From Mytilinidion resinicola (lineage: Eukaryota > Ascomycota > Dothideomycetes > Mytilinidiales > Mytilinidiaceae), in NCBI RefSeq assembly GCF_010093595.1, contig NW_022985445.1, positions 1 through 64,000 on the forward strand: a DNA stretch of 64,000 nucleotides. The letters are read 5' to 3'. The notes under the pieces are model-generated. The model was not told the origin of the DNA and searched no databases. It was given only the letters and a program-made list of their open reading frames with translations. A program made the translations under genes and the position numbers. Shown here piece after piece: positions 35,692-46,662 of this stretch. Position 1 is the first letter of the stretch. Each line of letters begins with the position of its first letter.

Positions 35692-38566
35692 ATGGCGCCG
35701 GGTACCGATTCTCAGCTCCAAGCTGCGTTGGCTTGTCAGCTCTGTCGCAAGTGAGCCTCTTCCCCGGCCCGTTCTTCGCCCACTTTTAGGCCTTCAAAGC
35801 CTGAGACTACTATCATCATTCAATCTTCTCCCCCATTTGAGCAATTCTTGCATGCGCATTGTCAAACAGCTACTGATTCTCCACGCAGGCGCAAAATCAA
35901 ATGGTAGGCCTGACTATCCAGCTGCTGTCGCTGCATCTCTGACTCCAGCCTCGCAGTGGTCGCGAGCTTCCTCGATGCGCAATTTGCGTTGGTTCCCAGC
36001 AAGACTGTCAATATCCACCCGGACCTCTGAAGCCAGGGCCTAAAATAGGAGCATCGCAGCGCGGTCGCAAAAGACAAAAGACCAATCCTTCGGAAGACAG
36101 TTCTTCACAGCCACCGCGCAACCCAGATGGCGACTCCACAGATGCGCGTGGCCTCAACGCAGACTCCGCTGAATGGGAAACTCGATCCATTCCCATTCAG
36201 TCCTCATCTACGAATAATGGAGCAACCAACTCGTCTAGATCCAACGAATTCTCCGGGAACCAGGACTTAACGAATCGCCGCGGCTCCTCAGTTTCAAACA
36301 CTGAGCATGGAATTCCAACGAGGGTTGGACATCGGCCTTCTCAAGCGGGGTTGGATGCGCGTAGGCCGCTCTCGCCAGCGACCACTGCGTCTACCGGGAG
36401 TCCCAGAGATCAGCTAAACATGCAAAGTCTCTCATTCATTATTCATCCTTCGCATGAAAGCTGCACCCCGGAGACGGCAAAGTCCGATTTCGGCACACCA
36501 TCCCGAACAGAACCCGTGACTTTGATCATTGCGCGGACTTGGGTTGCGCTTGGTGTAAAGCCCCAGGTCATCTATCGACTGTACGTTGCTCAATACTGCC
36601 GCACTGCTCTCGTGCTTACTTTGTTTCCAGGGTCGATTTGTATTTTGAGAACTTCACTGCCTTCTCGCTATTTCAACAACCGGTGTTCGAAGTCAAGGCG
36701 CAAAATGTCGCCTCATCTCTGCACCTCCATGCGCTCCTAGCGGCCATGTTCTCATTCGCAGCTCCTTTCTATGTTCCCGACATGACCAGCCCTACCGGCT
36801 TCCCCGATCCCGATAATCCTGTAGTACCAAACTCAGAGCACTTTGGCGATCTCGCCGAAAGATTCGTCCAGGAGTCTCTCATGAAGCTCGAAGACGAGTC
36901 GCCGCCGCTCTGCCTGCTTCAAGCCTTGATATTAACCACATACCGAAAGCTCATCAAAGGCGCTCGAGGCCGAGCATGGAGATCACTCGGGACCTGCGTT
37001 CGACTCGCGTACGAAATGAACCTCCACTTAATCGATTCGGAAGGCATCGGTCGGGGAGACGCGCCGCAGTCCCAAAGTCGAGATCAGTGGGTAGCAGACG
37101 AAGAGCGACGTCGCGCATGGTGGGCTGTGTGGGAAATGGACACGTTTGCCGGAACCGTGCGCAGGTGTCCTGCGGCGATAGATTGGTCTCAGAACGAAAC
37201 GTATCTACCCGTCGATGACGAAGCCTTCTTCAGCGGAGTCCCAAAGAGGAGCTGCTACCTGGAGCGAAATGCGATTGACCGGTGGAAGGCATTGCATGAG
37301 AGCGGCAATGAGTCTTCAAAAGCTTGGTTCATCGTGGTCAATTCTCTTATGAGAGAAGCGCAAATGCTAGCAAGCCCCAGAGGCGTGCCAATATCCATAT
37401 CGGGATCATCAAACGACCGGGCATCATCCTCAAGGACTGGCTGGCGCATGCTCCCTGGGAAAGCCTCCAAGGATGTTTCGGAAAAGCTGGGGGCAATATC
37501 GAATGCCCTTCGCTGTATCTCTTTGACGCTGCCACAGTCGCTTAAGTACCGGAACCAATATTTGAGCTTCGAATCCACCGGACCTGACGATGCGAATTCC
37601 CCGCGTAGGCTGCATAGTGCCATCTATAGCATCCATCTCATGGTAGCGCTAGCAAAGCTTATGATACATCATTACTACGTCTTCTCGGTACCCCCAGAGA
37701 ATACGCCCGCTACCTCCAGCGAAGATCCGACTAATTCTACGAAGGAGAAATCAGGACATTGGCAATACCGACCCTCCGGACTCGCCCTGGATCAGTACTT
37801 CGAAGCCGCCGACGACATTCTCACCATCATTAACCGCAGCCACGAAGACCACGTTCGCTACGTGAACCCATTCCTGGCAAGTACCGTATGGCTTGCCGCG
37901 GCAGCTCAACTAATTTCGAGAGTCTTTGGCTCGCCGAACACGGACGCGAATCTCGCGAGGTCGAAATTTGAGGTCCTATATCTACTGCATAAGCAGTTCG
38001 TCAACTACTGGGGCATATTCACGGCACTGCAGGAGAACCTGAACACACTTGAGGCACGTCTAGAGCGGATTGGCGCGCGACTGAATGGCGGGGACGATCC
38101 GGGTTCCCGACCCCTGACCAACGGGCAGAGCTCGCGTCCGAAGTCAGCAGCGAGCAATCAACACAATGCCAATGACTCGCAGACGGGGTCGAACAGCACG
38201 ACCAATCATGCTTCTCCGAATCTTTACCACATTCCCCGTTCCGAATTACCTCCATTCTCTAGCATGGCTCACTTGCAGCTCGTGCAAACCCCACACGAGC
38301 AGCAGCAGCAGCAACCACAACAGCAGCTTCAGCAGAGTATTCACGACCCATTTGTGCATAACATGGGGAATTTTTCTTCGTTCGGGGGACCTCAGCAGAA
38401 CGAGATGATGGCCGGATCTTTGGAAGACGCAAATACATTCAACGCGATTCATAGTTCGACTGGCGACATGATCGACGATTTGGACTTTAGCATGAGCTTG
38501 GATATGAGCGAGAGCGAGTTGCAGGGGTACCTAGGTGGTGTTTTGTCCGGAGCTTTGATTGGGTGA
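35692..38566 (+). CDS. Zn2Cys6 transcription factor with fungal-specific regulatory domain
   Basis: Nuclear DNA-binding regulator of 877 residues, the likely pathway regulator. Exons: 35692-35750, 35889-35903, 35957-36580 and 36631-38566; introns of 138, 53 and 50 bp. Splicing restores a perfect binuclear zinc cluster C-X2-C-X6-C-X6-C-X2-C-X6-C with Cys at 15, 18, 25, 32, 35 and 42 (CQLCRKRKIKC, then CAIC). A basic linker (RGRKRQK) follows, then a Ser/Thr-rich stretch, and the fungal-specific regulatory domain from about residue 230, with LVDLYFENF and RAWRSLGTCVRLAYEMNLH near 341. The C-terminus has a Gln-rich run and acidic patches, as in activation domains. The second exon is only 15 nt, so a gene finder could start at the wrong place and lose the zinc cluster. 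Confidence 0.9.
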
Positions 38567-38819
38567 AGATCTAATGCGAAGGTTTTCTCGCTTTGGGGTA
38601 ATAATCGATGCGGAACAGGGCGTTTGAGCTTGGGCGGCAAAATTGACGTTCTTGAGGCGCTTTGTATTCCTTTGGGGAAAAGCTTTATCCAGCTTCAAAT
38701 CCGATACCCATTTCTTTCACCTTTATTTCCCCCTGGACTTAATCATTGCCTCTTCTCCCAGCTTCATTCTCCAGATTGTATCATCAGTGAAGAGTGTATC
38801 CCCCGTCAACCTACACCAA

Positions 38820-39879
38820 TTAGCAGTCATCTATTACGCAATCGGCTTCGGGCCCACTCACCGTCAACGCGGTCCCCGTGATGTAGCTAGCCCGCTCACT
38901 CGCCAAGAACGCAACCCCATCAGCGATCTCCTGGACATGGGCCAGCCTCCCCATGGGCGTCTTGTCGATGTTCGGCTTGAGCACCTTCTTGACGGCGTCG
39001 GTCACGAGCGGGGTGTCGACGAAGCTAGATCCCTGTATTAGACCGAGACCCTTTCACGAATTTGTGCGAGGCTGAGTTTGACCGAGGGTAGGGATGGGGT
39101 GGGGACGACCACGTACCCTGGACACACCGCGTTCACGCGAACACCTTTCTTCGCAAAGTCCAGAGCGTCCGTTCGTGTCAGGCCGAGAAGTCCTGGATTA
39201 TGTTAGCGGTTGAAATCGAACTTGGGCAGATCGAGCCGGGGTGCTGCGTACCATGCTTCGACATTGCGTAAATCGCGTTTCCGGGAACGACAAGCATGCC
39301 CAGTACCGAGTCTATGTTTACGATCGAGCCTCGACTGGGTATTCTACCGACGCTGTGGAAAGAATAGTCAGTGCTGAACTCTAGTCCGGGGGTGCTGCAA
39401 TTGTGGAGACCGCGGAAAACGTACACAGCATCCACGCTCACTAGCGGCTCTTGCGCCTCCATGATCTTTAACTCCGCCTTCTCGCACAGCCATGTCCCTT
39501 TCAAATTGATATTGAGCACGCGGTCATAGTCCGAGGAAGGCACTTCAGTCGTCGGTCTCAGTTGAGCGCCCACGCCAGCATTGTTGACCGCGTAGTCGAT
39601 CCGGCCGAACCTTTTGACGGTGCTGGCGAAGATGCGGTCAATGTCAGCTTCGTTGGTGATGTCGCCTGTGTTTTGAAGCAGCTCGACGTCTGGGAACTGG
39701 GTGGCTAGGGCGGTAGCCGTGGATGCAAGGGCGGCGGCGGAGATGTCGACGGCGGAGATCTTGGTACACCCATCGCGGGCAAATTGGAGGAGAATGGCTG
39801 TGCCTATGGAGCCACCCGCACCAGTGATGAAGAGGACGCTGGAGATGTCAGATTCTTTTTCAAGCGAGGTACAATTCGG
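38820..39879 (-). CDS. Short-chain dehydrogenase/reductase, 5' end unresolved
   Basis: NAD(P)-dependent SDR. Readable exons: 39879-39425, 39352-39252, 39192-39117 and 39024-38820 (279 codons with stop), with introns 39353-39424 (72 bp, could instead be retained, as it stays in frame), 39193-39251 and 39025-39116. Motifs are [12 protein letters not shown] (YAVNNAGVG), INLKGTWLC, the active-site strand [28 protein letters not shown] and a [10 protein letters not shown] end. The usual Ser/Thr before the catalytic Tyr may be the S in DSV. No ATG lies in frame between the upstream stop (just before 39900) and the first motif, so a first exon must be further up (ATGs near 40080 or 40160 could serve) or the start is lost. 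It runs convergent with the regulator gene. Confidence 0.78.
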
Positions 39880-40362
39880 CTGAAAATATGGGAAATGGCA
39901 ATGTACCCGTTAAGAGATAGTCCCATTGTGTATGTCGTTGGGGATGAAGGGCCTTTGCTCAAAAATGACGCTGATATTAGCCCGTTAGAAATCCCGTGCT
40001 CGTTCACGTTCCCACGAGCAAAACTGGCGGACAGACCTATGATATCTATTCAAGGATATGTACAACCGGACTTTCTAGAAGCATTGGCGTATCAGTGGAT
40101 ACTTGCGGGGGATCGACTTCGGCCAAACGCCCGTACGTACAAAGGTATGTCTGCACTTCCATGTCAGGCACGGCTTCTCGGGAGGTCTAAGCAAGCGGTC
40201 CAATCTCTGATTGGATATAAATTCAAGAACACGTGATCAGATTCGAATTACAGCGAAATCGTTTGACTTCAGAGTTCGTGGCCGAATTTTTTAGAACCAA
40301 TTCTCCGCATTTCTATCTCCGCTCAAAATACCTCTCAAACGACGCTGCTCCAAATCAACTAT
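39880..40362. promoter_or_regulatory. Region between SDR and SnoaL-like gene
   Basis: About 480 bp between two minus-strand genes. It should hold the promoter, and perhaps the missing first exon, of the SDR and the terminator of the SnoaL-like gene. A TATATCC string lies near 40216 on minus. A plus ORF through 39784-40236 overlaps the SDR antisense and is not credible as a gene. Confidence 0.35.
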
Positions 40363-41029
40363 CTAAAATGAGAACGCTTTCTTCGGATCAATCGAGGAAG
40401 TGAAGTCCGCCTCCCTCGTCGCCATGTTGACCGGGAACGACACGTGCTCGTGCACCCACTTCCAGACACCATTCTCCTTGGACAGCACTCCTGTGATGCG
40501 GTAGATCATCTCGAACTCCTTGTTGTCCTTGGACTTGCCGCGAAGGCGCTGCACCATAGTCGCATAACCAGACGTCTTGGATGTCGCGAAGACTTCGAGG
40601 TCTTTGAAGTCGACTTTGGCGTTTGCGAAATCTGAAACAATGTTAGTGGACGACAGAAGCAGCATGAGGGGAAAGGAAATGGGATAAGCGTACATGGGAA
40701 AGTCTCCTCAAAGTGCTCCTTGAAAGCACCACGGCCGGTGAAACCGAAGAGATCGAATGTGACCACTTCATCGATCTTGTAGAAGGGCTTGCCGGACTCG
40801 GAGTCGTCAAGAAAGTCGCGGTTCAGGCAGCGCGCCCATCCCTTGTAGAATTCTAGGATCTCTTCCTCTTCCTTGAGGAGCTCGGGTTTGTGCGCCTACG
40901 TGGAAATAATGGTTAGTATGGAAATTTACTAGGCGTGAGCTTTAGGAGGCTCACGGTGCTGGGAGGATAGCTCAGATTCTTTTGGAGGTCTTGGACCGTC
41001 GTCAATGTGTTCTCATCGAAGTAAGACAT
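40363..41029 (-). CDS. SnoaL-like (NTF2-fold) protein
   Basis: 181 residues from three exons (41029-40955, 40895-40694, 40631-40363) with introns of 59 and 62 bp; all joins keep frame. It fits the SnoaL/ketosteroid-isomerase NTF2-like fold: helices around residues 25-50 (LEFYKGWARCLNRDFLDD), the cone entrance FYKIDEVVTFDLFGFTGRG, then strands DLEVFATSKTSGYATMV, FEMIYRITGVLSKENGVWKW and VHEHVSFPVN. Members bind small hydrophobic substrates and act as isomerases, cyclases or hydrolases, or as non-catalytic helpers. No signal peptide. It shares a divergent promoter with the P450, a common pairing in fungal metabolic clusters. The substrate is unknown. Confidence 0.82.
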
Positions 41030-41651
41030 GATGGAGCTGTGTTGCTGAAAGATGATTGACGCTGGAGGATGACAGTGATTTTTACCATCAGTACACTTAG
41101 ACCCAGCAACTTTTATACCTCTTCTCGTCCAGAATCTCTCCGCACTCTTCAATACACCACCAATGCCTGCAACCCCGCATTCTGCCTCCGTGTGCAATCC
41201 TTCCGCCGCCGGGACGTTTGTCTACTGTCCAGAGTCGTGAAAGTCACGTTCGAAGTCTTGCCGTCCCTACAGGACTACCATTGGCCTGCGAAGTTTGGCC
41301 GACTACAGTTTGCGAGAAAGGCAGTACAAACATTCCAGATGCCAATCTGGGACATATTAACCCCGGAATTTGGGCGCGAGTTTCCCCATGGGGTCGCACG
41401 GTTTACATGCATTCCCCAAGGATGATGAATCTACACTCGCACCATTGCTGCATGATGCAGTTTTTCTAGGCTCTCCGTGCTCTGTGACGCCGCTGTGTTA
41501 GTCCACCTGATCAAAGCTCGGAGCCACTTCATATCTGCCCCGAGGAACACAGCGTCAAGTTAATATATCTAGGAATATAGCCAGGTGTCTTCCCCGGGAT
41601 CTTTAAGATTAAGTTGACTCTTTCAATACCGAGATATTGATATCTGGCATC
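41030..41651. promoter_or_regulatory. Divergent promoter between SnoaL-like gene and P450
   Basis: 622 bp between opposing start codons. A perfect 10-bp palindrome CCCCATGGGG is at 41384-41393, echoing the CCCC..GGGG pair in the MFS promoter, and a CCCCGGAATT lies near 41361. An open plus frame 41069-41425 crosses this region but matches no family. Confidence 0.4.
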
Positions 41652-43607
41652 ATGACTCCAACCACTGTTTCCATCATCCTCGCGTTGCTCTCATATGGCA
41701 TCTATCGTATACTCCAAACTGGCAGGCGGGATCCGCGCATGCCCAAGGGGCCGCCGACACTTCCTATCATTGGGAATCTGCACCAGATTCCTATGACCGG
41801 ATTCTACAAGCAGTCAGTTAAACTTATTCCCATGAGCTGACTGAATTGCTAACGTATCTCTAGACTTCGAGAATGGGGCAAGGAATACAAAGGCATCTAC
41901 TCTCTCAAATTCGGCTCCACCAATGTGATAGTATGCGCGGATCGAAAGAGCGTCCACGACATGGTCGATAAGAAAGGGTTGATGTATGCGGATCGGCCAT
42001 TCAGCCATGTCGGACATATGATTACGGGTGGTGATCATATGGTGCTGTCTAGCAATGACCCCCTTACCAGGGAAAAGCGTAAAGTCACGACGCACAATCT
42101 TTCGGTAAGACAGAGACCTTCTAGACACTTTCCTGTGCTGACCTGCCCCAGCCAAGGAACATCGACGAAAAGGTCGCTCCCATTCAGGAGTCGGAGTAAG
42201 TGGCGCTTGACGTAATTCGGACACCTTAACGGCGACTGATGAATACAGAATAACCCAGTTGATGTTCGACTTCCTGGAGAAACCAGAAGACTTCTACAAA
42301 CATCTTCGTCGGGTAACGTCGTCGATTGCTTGTACGCTGGTCTTCGGTCAGCGGGGTGCAACCTATGATTCGTTCTGGGGATCTGTAAGTCATCTAGCTG
42401 GCCGGATCTTCTGTGGAGAAGTACTTCGCTAACTATCCGAAGTGTGTTTACGAAGCCTTAGCAAGCGTCAGTAGATCTTTCCATCTCGATTACATTTCAG
42501 CTTATACTTTCGCAGTTCGGAGAATGTCTAGAGCCAGGCGCCAACCCACCAGTCGATGAATTCCCGATCTTCAAATATTGGCCGGCCCGTCTGACCCCCT
42601 GGCCCAACTGGCAAACACGGGCACTGGGTTCTCGGGACTGCTTCGATCGCATATGGGGTAAGGCTCGCGAGTTTGTCGAGGAGAGGAGACGGTCCGGCAT
42701 CAAGCGCGATTGCGTCGCAGATCAGCTATTGGATACGTACGAGGCCAAAGGCTTCCCGTTCAGCCAACATGCCGTCAACATGCTTCTTGGAGAGATGGTG
42801 GAGGGTGGTGCGGAGACTACGAGTTCCAGTCTGTTGACAGTGGTGTTGGCGTTGGCGATAAACCCCCAGTATCAAGAGAAGGCTAGGAAGGAGATCGACG
42901 CTGTTTGCGGGACAGAAAGGTAAAATCCACTACACTTTCGTGGCAAACTAATCATAGTATTGACTGCTCGTAGATCACCAACCTGGACTGATTTCAAAGA
43001 CTTGCCGTATGTCAACTGCATCGTCAAAGAAGGCATGCGATATCGTCCTGTGTATGCTAATCAACATCCTTACCTCAAATCCACCACGAGTCACTAATCT
43101 GCAAACAGCATTTCAAGTGGCCTTCCTCATCGCAACAATGCCGAAGACACATACGAGGGCATGCTCATCCCTAAAGACTCCATGATCTTTGTCCCCGCCT
43201 GGGCCCTCCACCACAACGAGAACAACGGCTATGACGATCCTGACACCTTCAACCCCGACCGCTTCCTCAACCATCCCAAGCTTGCAAACGACTATGCCGG
43301 GTCTCCGGACTACAACATGCGCGATCACTACGGGTACGGGGCTGGACGCAGAATGTGCCCAGGGATCCACCTCGCGGAAAGGAATCAGTTTAGGATGGTG
43401 TCGAAGCTCTTATGGGCGTTTGAGATTAGAGAGCCTTTGAATGAGAAGGGGGAGAGGGTGCCGCTAGATCCCGAGGCGTATGAGTCGGGGTTGCTGCATG
43501 CACCGCTGCCGTTCAAGTGCGATATCAAGGTCAGGAGTCAGGCGCATGTGGATACGATTCGGAGAGAGATGGCGGAGGCTAGGAAGTTCTTTGCCAAGTG
43601 GGAGTGA
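41652..43607 (+). CDS. Cytochrome P450 monooxygenase
   Basis: Haem monooxygenase of 528 residues, membrane-anchored at the ER. Eight exons: 41652-41812, 41864-42104, 42152-42195, 42249-42384, 42443-42466, 42516-42919, 42974-43051 and 43109-43607; seven introns of 47-58 bp all keep frame. The N-terminal anchor VSIILALLSYGIYRIL is followed by the proline hinge GPPTLPIIGN. The I-helix reads GGAETT, the K-helix E-x-x-R is EGMR, and the haem loop GAGRRMCPG puts the axial Cys near 446. PDTFNPDRFL is the PERF-like motif. Overall similarity is to OrdA/CYP64-type fungal P450s of aromatic and polyketide pathways. All key residues are intact. Co-regulation with the SnoaL-like gene through the shared promoter is likely. 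The substrate cannot be inferred. Confidence 0.93.
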
Positions 43608-43827
43608 GAGTTGTGCTATTTTTCACATGAACGTATTGCGCATGTTTTGAATAGTATAAGCTTCAATCGTTCATAAGTCGGCTGGGATACCTCATACAGC
43701 ATCCTCTATCCAATACCTATTGCAATGAGGCATGCCCCTGAGTTAGGAATGTTAACAATATCACCGACCCATTGTGAGATATTAGTTTATACAGCCTGAA
43801 AACTCCCTCTCCAGCTCGACTCCCCAT
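43608..43827. terminator. Convergent 3' region of P450 and coiled-coil gene
   Basis: 220 bp between two convergent stop codons, expected to hold both polyadenylation regions. No strong hairpin or AATAAA signal was seen, which is normal in filamentous fungi. Confidence 0.35.
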
Positions 43828-46107
43828 TTAACCAGATCTCCAGCCGAAGAACCACCCTTTCTTCTTCACAACTGGCTCCCACTCCAGCGGCGGCTCCGTA
43901 CCCATATCACCAAGAGCCCGCCGGCCCTCTTTCGCCCACCCACCCTCATCCGGATCCCAGAAGTCACCCAAAACGACCGCCCTACCATGCACGGGACAAC
44001 GATGATCTTGACAAAGACACACCGAGCACCAATTATCTTGGCAGCGCCTCTCGCGGCCGTGCACCATATCCCACAATCGATTCGCTCTCGTCGTGCACTT
44101 GGGCACCTCATCTTCACGCACATCGTCCCATTCTTCAATCTCTCGTTTGTCCTCGGCGGCTTGGAGGTCCCTTAGCATCCGCTCCATATGGCCGTGGTTG
44201 CCGCGCAGCTCGCGTGCTTCGAAGACTTTAGCGTAGAGCCGGGAATTGCGGTCGCGGAGGGATTCTTTAAGCAGCTCGTTTTCTTTTTTGGCTTTCTCCA
44301 GCTCAGCAGATTTGATGCGAATGGCGACTGCGTTGGCAGTGCGGAAAATAGAGATCTCGTCGCGGAGTGTCTTCTCAGTCTTCCTCGCTAAATCTTTGAT
44401 AGCGGTATTCGACTGCCCGAAGATGTGTTTTGCGACGTCGTTTGCAGACCTCAGGGCCTTGTTGTCTTGTGCGAGTTGCTGGTTCGCGGCGCGCAGTTGG
44501 GCGTTTTCCGTATCTGCGTTCTCAAGCATTTCGACGCGCTCTAGGAGCTCGCTTTCATTTTCTTTCGCAACTTGGAGTTCAGAGGACTGATGGGCGAGCT
44601 CGTGCTCAGCTTGAAAGCGGGCAGCGCGTTCTTGGTTTAGCTGGTATGACTGGGATTGATAATGCAGCTGCTGGATGTCGATGAAACCGGCGTGAAGGAG
44701 TTCGATGGCCTGAGGGAGCTGGTTGTTCTCGACTTCTTCGGGCATTTTCATCTGCTGCATTGCATATGCCGTGTCTTGAAGAAGTACGCCTACGTGATCT
44801 GTAAAGTCGTCATTCATTCCTGCGTTGGACAGGTGGGCAGCCTTTACAAGTGATGCAGGCCGAGAAATTCGAGGAGGCATCGGTGTTGGTACACCTCGAC
44901 GAAATCTACGGGCTCTAGAAAGTGGATTGAAGCGTTCCATTAACGAGGAAGTTGGAACATGGTCTTGATCTCGACGATTCGGAGTATCCACCGCCAGCTG
45001 GCCGAAGTCATACAATGGCCCGCGAAAATCTGTTTCTTCGCCAGTGGGAAGTGGATCGAAGGTTTTAATTTGCGGATTCGCGCTCTGCTGTCTACCAGTT
45101 CGAGACTGCTGACGATGTAGAGCCAGCTTGTTCGACTTAGACGCAAGATTCTGGAAGTCTGGAACGCAGTGGATAGGGGTCTGAACGCCGCTGGAGAGTA
45201 CGGGTTTCTTCGGGGTTACGGCCTGTTGAGTGGATTTAGGCAGAGTTGATAGGAGTGTCAATCCGTCCTCGGTCTCATAGGTATGTTGTGAGTCAAAAGG
45301 GTTATTAATGTCCGTTACCGAGAAATCCAATTCGCTATTATCACACTCCCACTCCGAAGGTAGTGATTCCCGTGATTCCTGTCGTGACAAGGTGCGGTCA
45401 TGATGGTCATCCTCGTTCGCTTCGAGGCTCACAATCAGCGTCGGGACAGATGCCTTTCGCTTGAACTTGCGACACGGAGACTGTGTTCCTTCGGATGAGC
45501 TAGCGACGTATGCCGCGGGGGTTTCTTGGATAATAGACTCGCTTTCAGATGCTTCAGATGCCATGATCTTGGTATCCTCCTCATCTCCGTTCTCGCTATG
45601 TTCTTTGATACTATGACGGTCCGAGAAGGGAGATTGAGGTGGAGACGATGGTATTTTGACTTCCAATGTCTCTTCTTCCTCGTTAGGTTCCTTGTGGAAA
45701 TCTTCCGCGTGATTCATCTCCGCTACTTCATCTAGTTCTGCAACTACTGCGGTCGTGACCATGCTAAGTACCTTCGTATCGTGTTCCGTCGCGGCTCTAG
45801 AGCGAACATCCCGAGCTCGTACACCATACGTCGCGGTGGAGATGCCGGCATCGGATAGAGATACCAAAGCAGTCTTTACAGCTTCGTCGATTCTATTCGG
45901 AACGCGTTCAGGGTCCAGGTGCTCTAGACTTGAGGTTACGTCGTAAGGGGCCTGCACATCATCGCTCTTGGGCCCGGTCTTCGATTTTGTAACTGCGAAT
46001 GGAGTACGTTGGAACGCTCGCGATCGAGGTCGAGGGGGCGGAATGGGTGTGCGACACTTTTCTTTGTCAAGGGCGCGCGATTGGTATGGCATAATGAGGA
46101 TGCTCAT
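43828..46107 (-). CDS. Coiled-coil protein of unknown function
   Basis: Single-exon reading frame of 759 residues; the ATG at 46107 and a second at 46092 (MPYQSR) are both possible starts. The N-terminal two-thirds is low-complexity: Pro/Arg-rich (PIPPPRPRSRAF), then acidic and Ser-rich. Around residues 470-630 are long heptad stretches, such as ELLERVEMLENADTENAQL and DKALRSAN/ELEKAKKENELLKESL types, that predict a coiled coil. The C-terminus (about 690-715) is rich in Cys and His (CQDNWCSVCLCQDHRCPVH) and could bind zinc; it ends with Trp-rich GWFFGWRSG. I do not recognise the family. It looks like a structural or adaptor protein and probably is not part of the metabolic cluster. Confidence 0.8.
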   Translation of the reverse strand: MSILIMPYQSRALDKEKCRTPIPPPRPRSRAFQRTPFAVTKSKTGPKSDDVQAPYDVTSSLEHLDPERVPNRIDEAVKTALVSLSDAGISTATYGVRARDVRSRAATEHDTKVLSMVTTAVVAELDEVAEMNHAEDFHKEPNEEEETLEVKIPSSPPQSPFSDRHSIKEHSENGDEEDTKIMASEASESESIIQETPAAYVASSSEGTQSPCRKFKRKASVPTLIVSLEANEDDHHDRTLSRQESRESLPSEWECDNSELDFSVTDINNPFDSQHTYETEDGLTLLSTLPKSTQQAVTPKKPVLSSGVQTPIHCVPDFQNLASKSNKLALHRQQSRTGRQQSANPQIKTFDPLPTGEETDFRGPLYDFGQLAVDTPNRRDQDHVPTSSLMERFNPLSRARRFRRGVPTPMPPRISRPASLVKAAHLSNAGMNDDFTDHVGVLLQDTAYAMQQMKMPEEVENNQLPQAIELLHAGFIDIQQLHYQSQSYQLNQERAARFQAEHELAHQSSELQVAKENESELLERVEMLENADTENAQLRAANQQLAQDNKALRSANDVAKHIFGQSNTAIKDLARKTEKTLRDEISIFRTANAVAIRIKSAELEKAKKENELLKESLRDRNSRLYAKVFEARELRGNHGHMERMLRDLQAAEDKREIEEWDDVREDEVPKCTTRANRLWDMVHGRERRCQDNWCSVCLCQDHRCPVHGRAVVLGDFWDPDEGGWAKEGRRALGDMGTEPPLEWEPVVKKKGWFFGWRSG

Positions 46108-46662
46108 AGAGGAAGGCTAGCTTGGGTTAGGGATATGATTAGGAAATAAAAGAACTGATGGTGGCGTGGGAGAAGCGAGTGGGGGTGATGAGTAAGGTTT
46201 GTAGAGTCGAGGATGGAGTTAGGCCTTTTTGCCTTTACGTATTTGGGGGAAACAGAGCGCACTCCGAGACACGAGTCCACATGGTGAATGTATTGCCTCT
46301 TGAATTCTTCGAGAAGCAAAACAACAACTGCGGCTTCAGTGGGGTTAAGCGCACGTGACCGCTAAGCTTGATCAAAAAGACATCAAACAATACGCGCTAG
46401 AATCTTTAGGGTAAAGAACTAAGAAATTAATAAAAGCAGTAAATATATTAAATAGGTTCTAAAGTTAAAGAAAAAAAGATAGGGAAATATAGAGGTTTTC
46501 TTACTTATTTAAAGTAAAAAATTTGCTTTATTTTTAGTTAAATTTTTACTTAAGTATTTTTATATTTACACTTCTATATTTTAAGTTCTCTAAAATTCCT
46601 TTTATTACCTTTTCTATACTAGCTATATTAATAATATAGCAACTTAATCTAATAATAATATA
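46108..46662. other. Promoter of coiled-coil gene, then island/RIP border
   Basis: 46108-46370 has normal composition and should hold the promoter. From about 46390 the sequence turns TA-rich with long A and T runs, the left edge of the second RIP block. No gene seen. Confidence 0.5.

Noticed and set aside
41069..41425. 118-codon plus-strand ORF between the SnoaL-like gene and the P450
   Set aside because: It overlaps the divergent promoter and the first codons of the SnoaL-like gene in antisense; no family resemblance and no periodic codon pattern.
42467..42500. 34-bp intron in the P450
   Set aside because: Too short for a fungal intron and leaves the wrong frame; the acceptor at 42515 gives a 49-bp intron and the conserved FGECLEPGANPP sequence.
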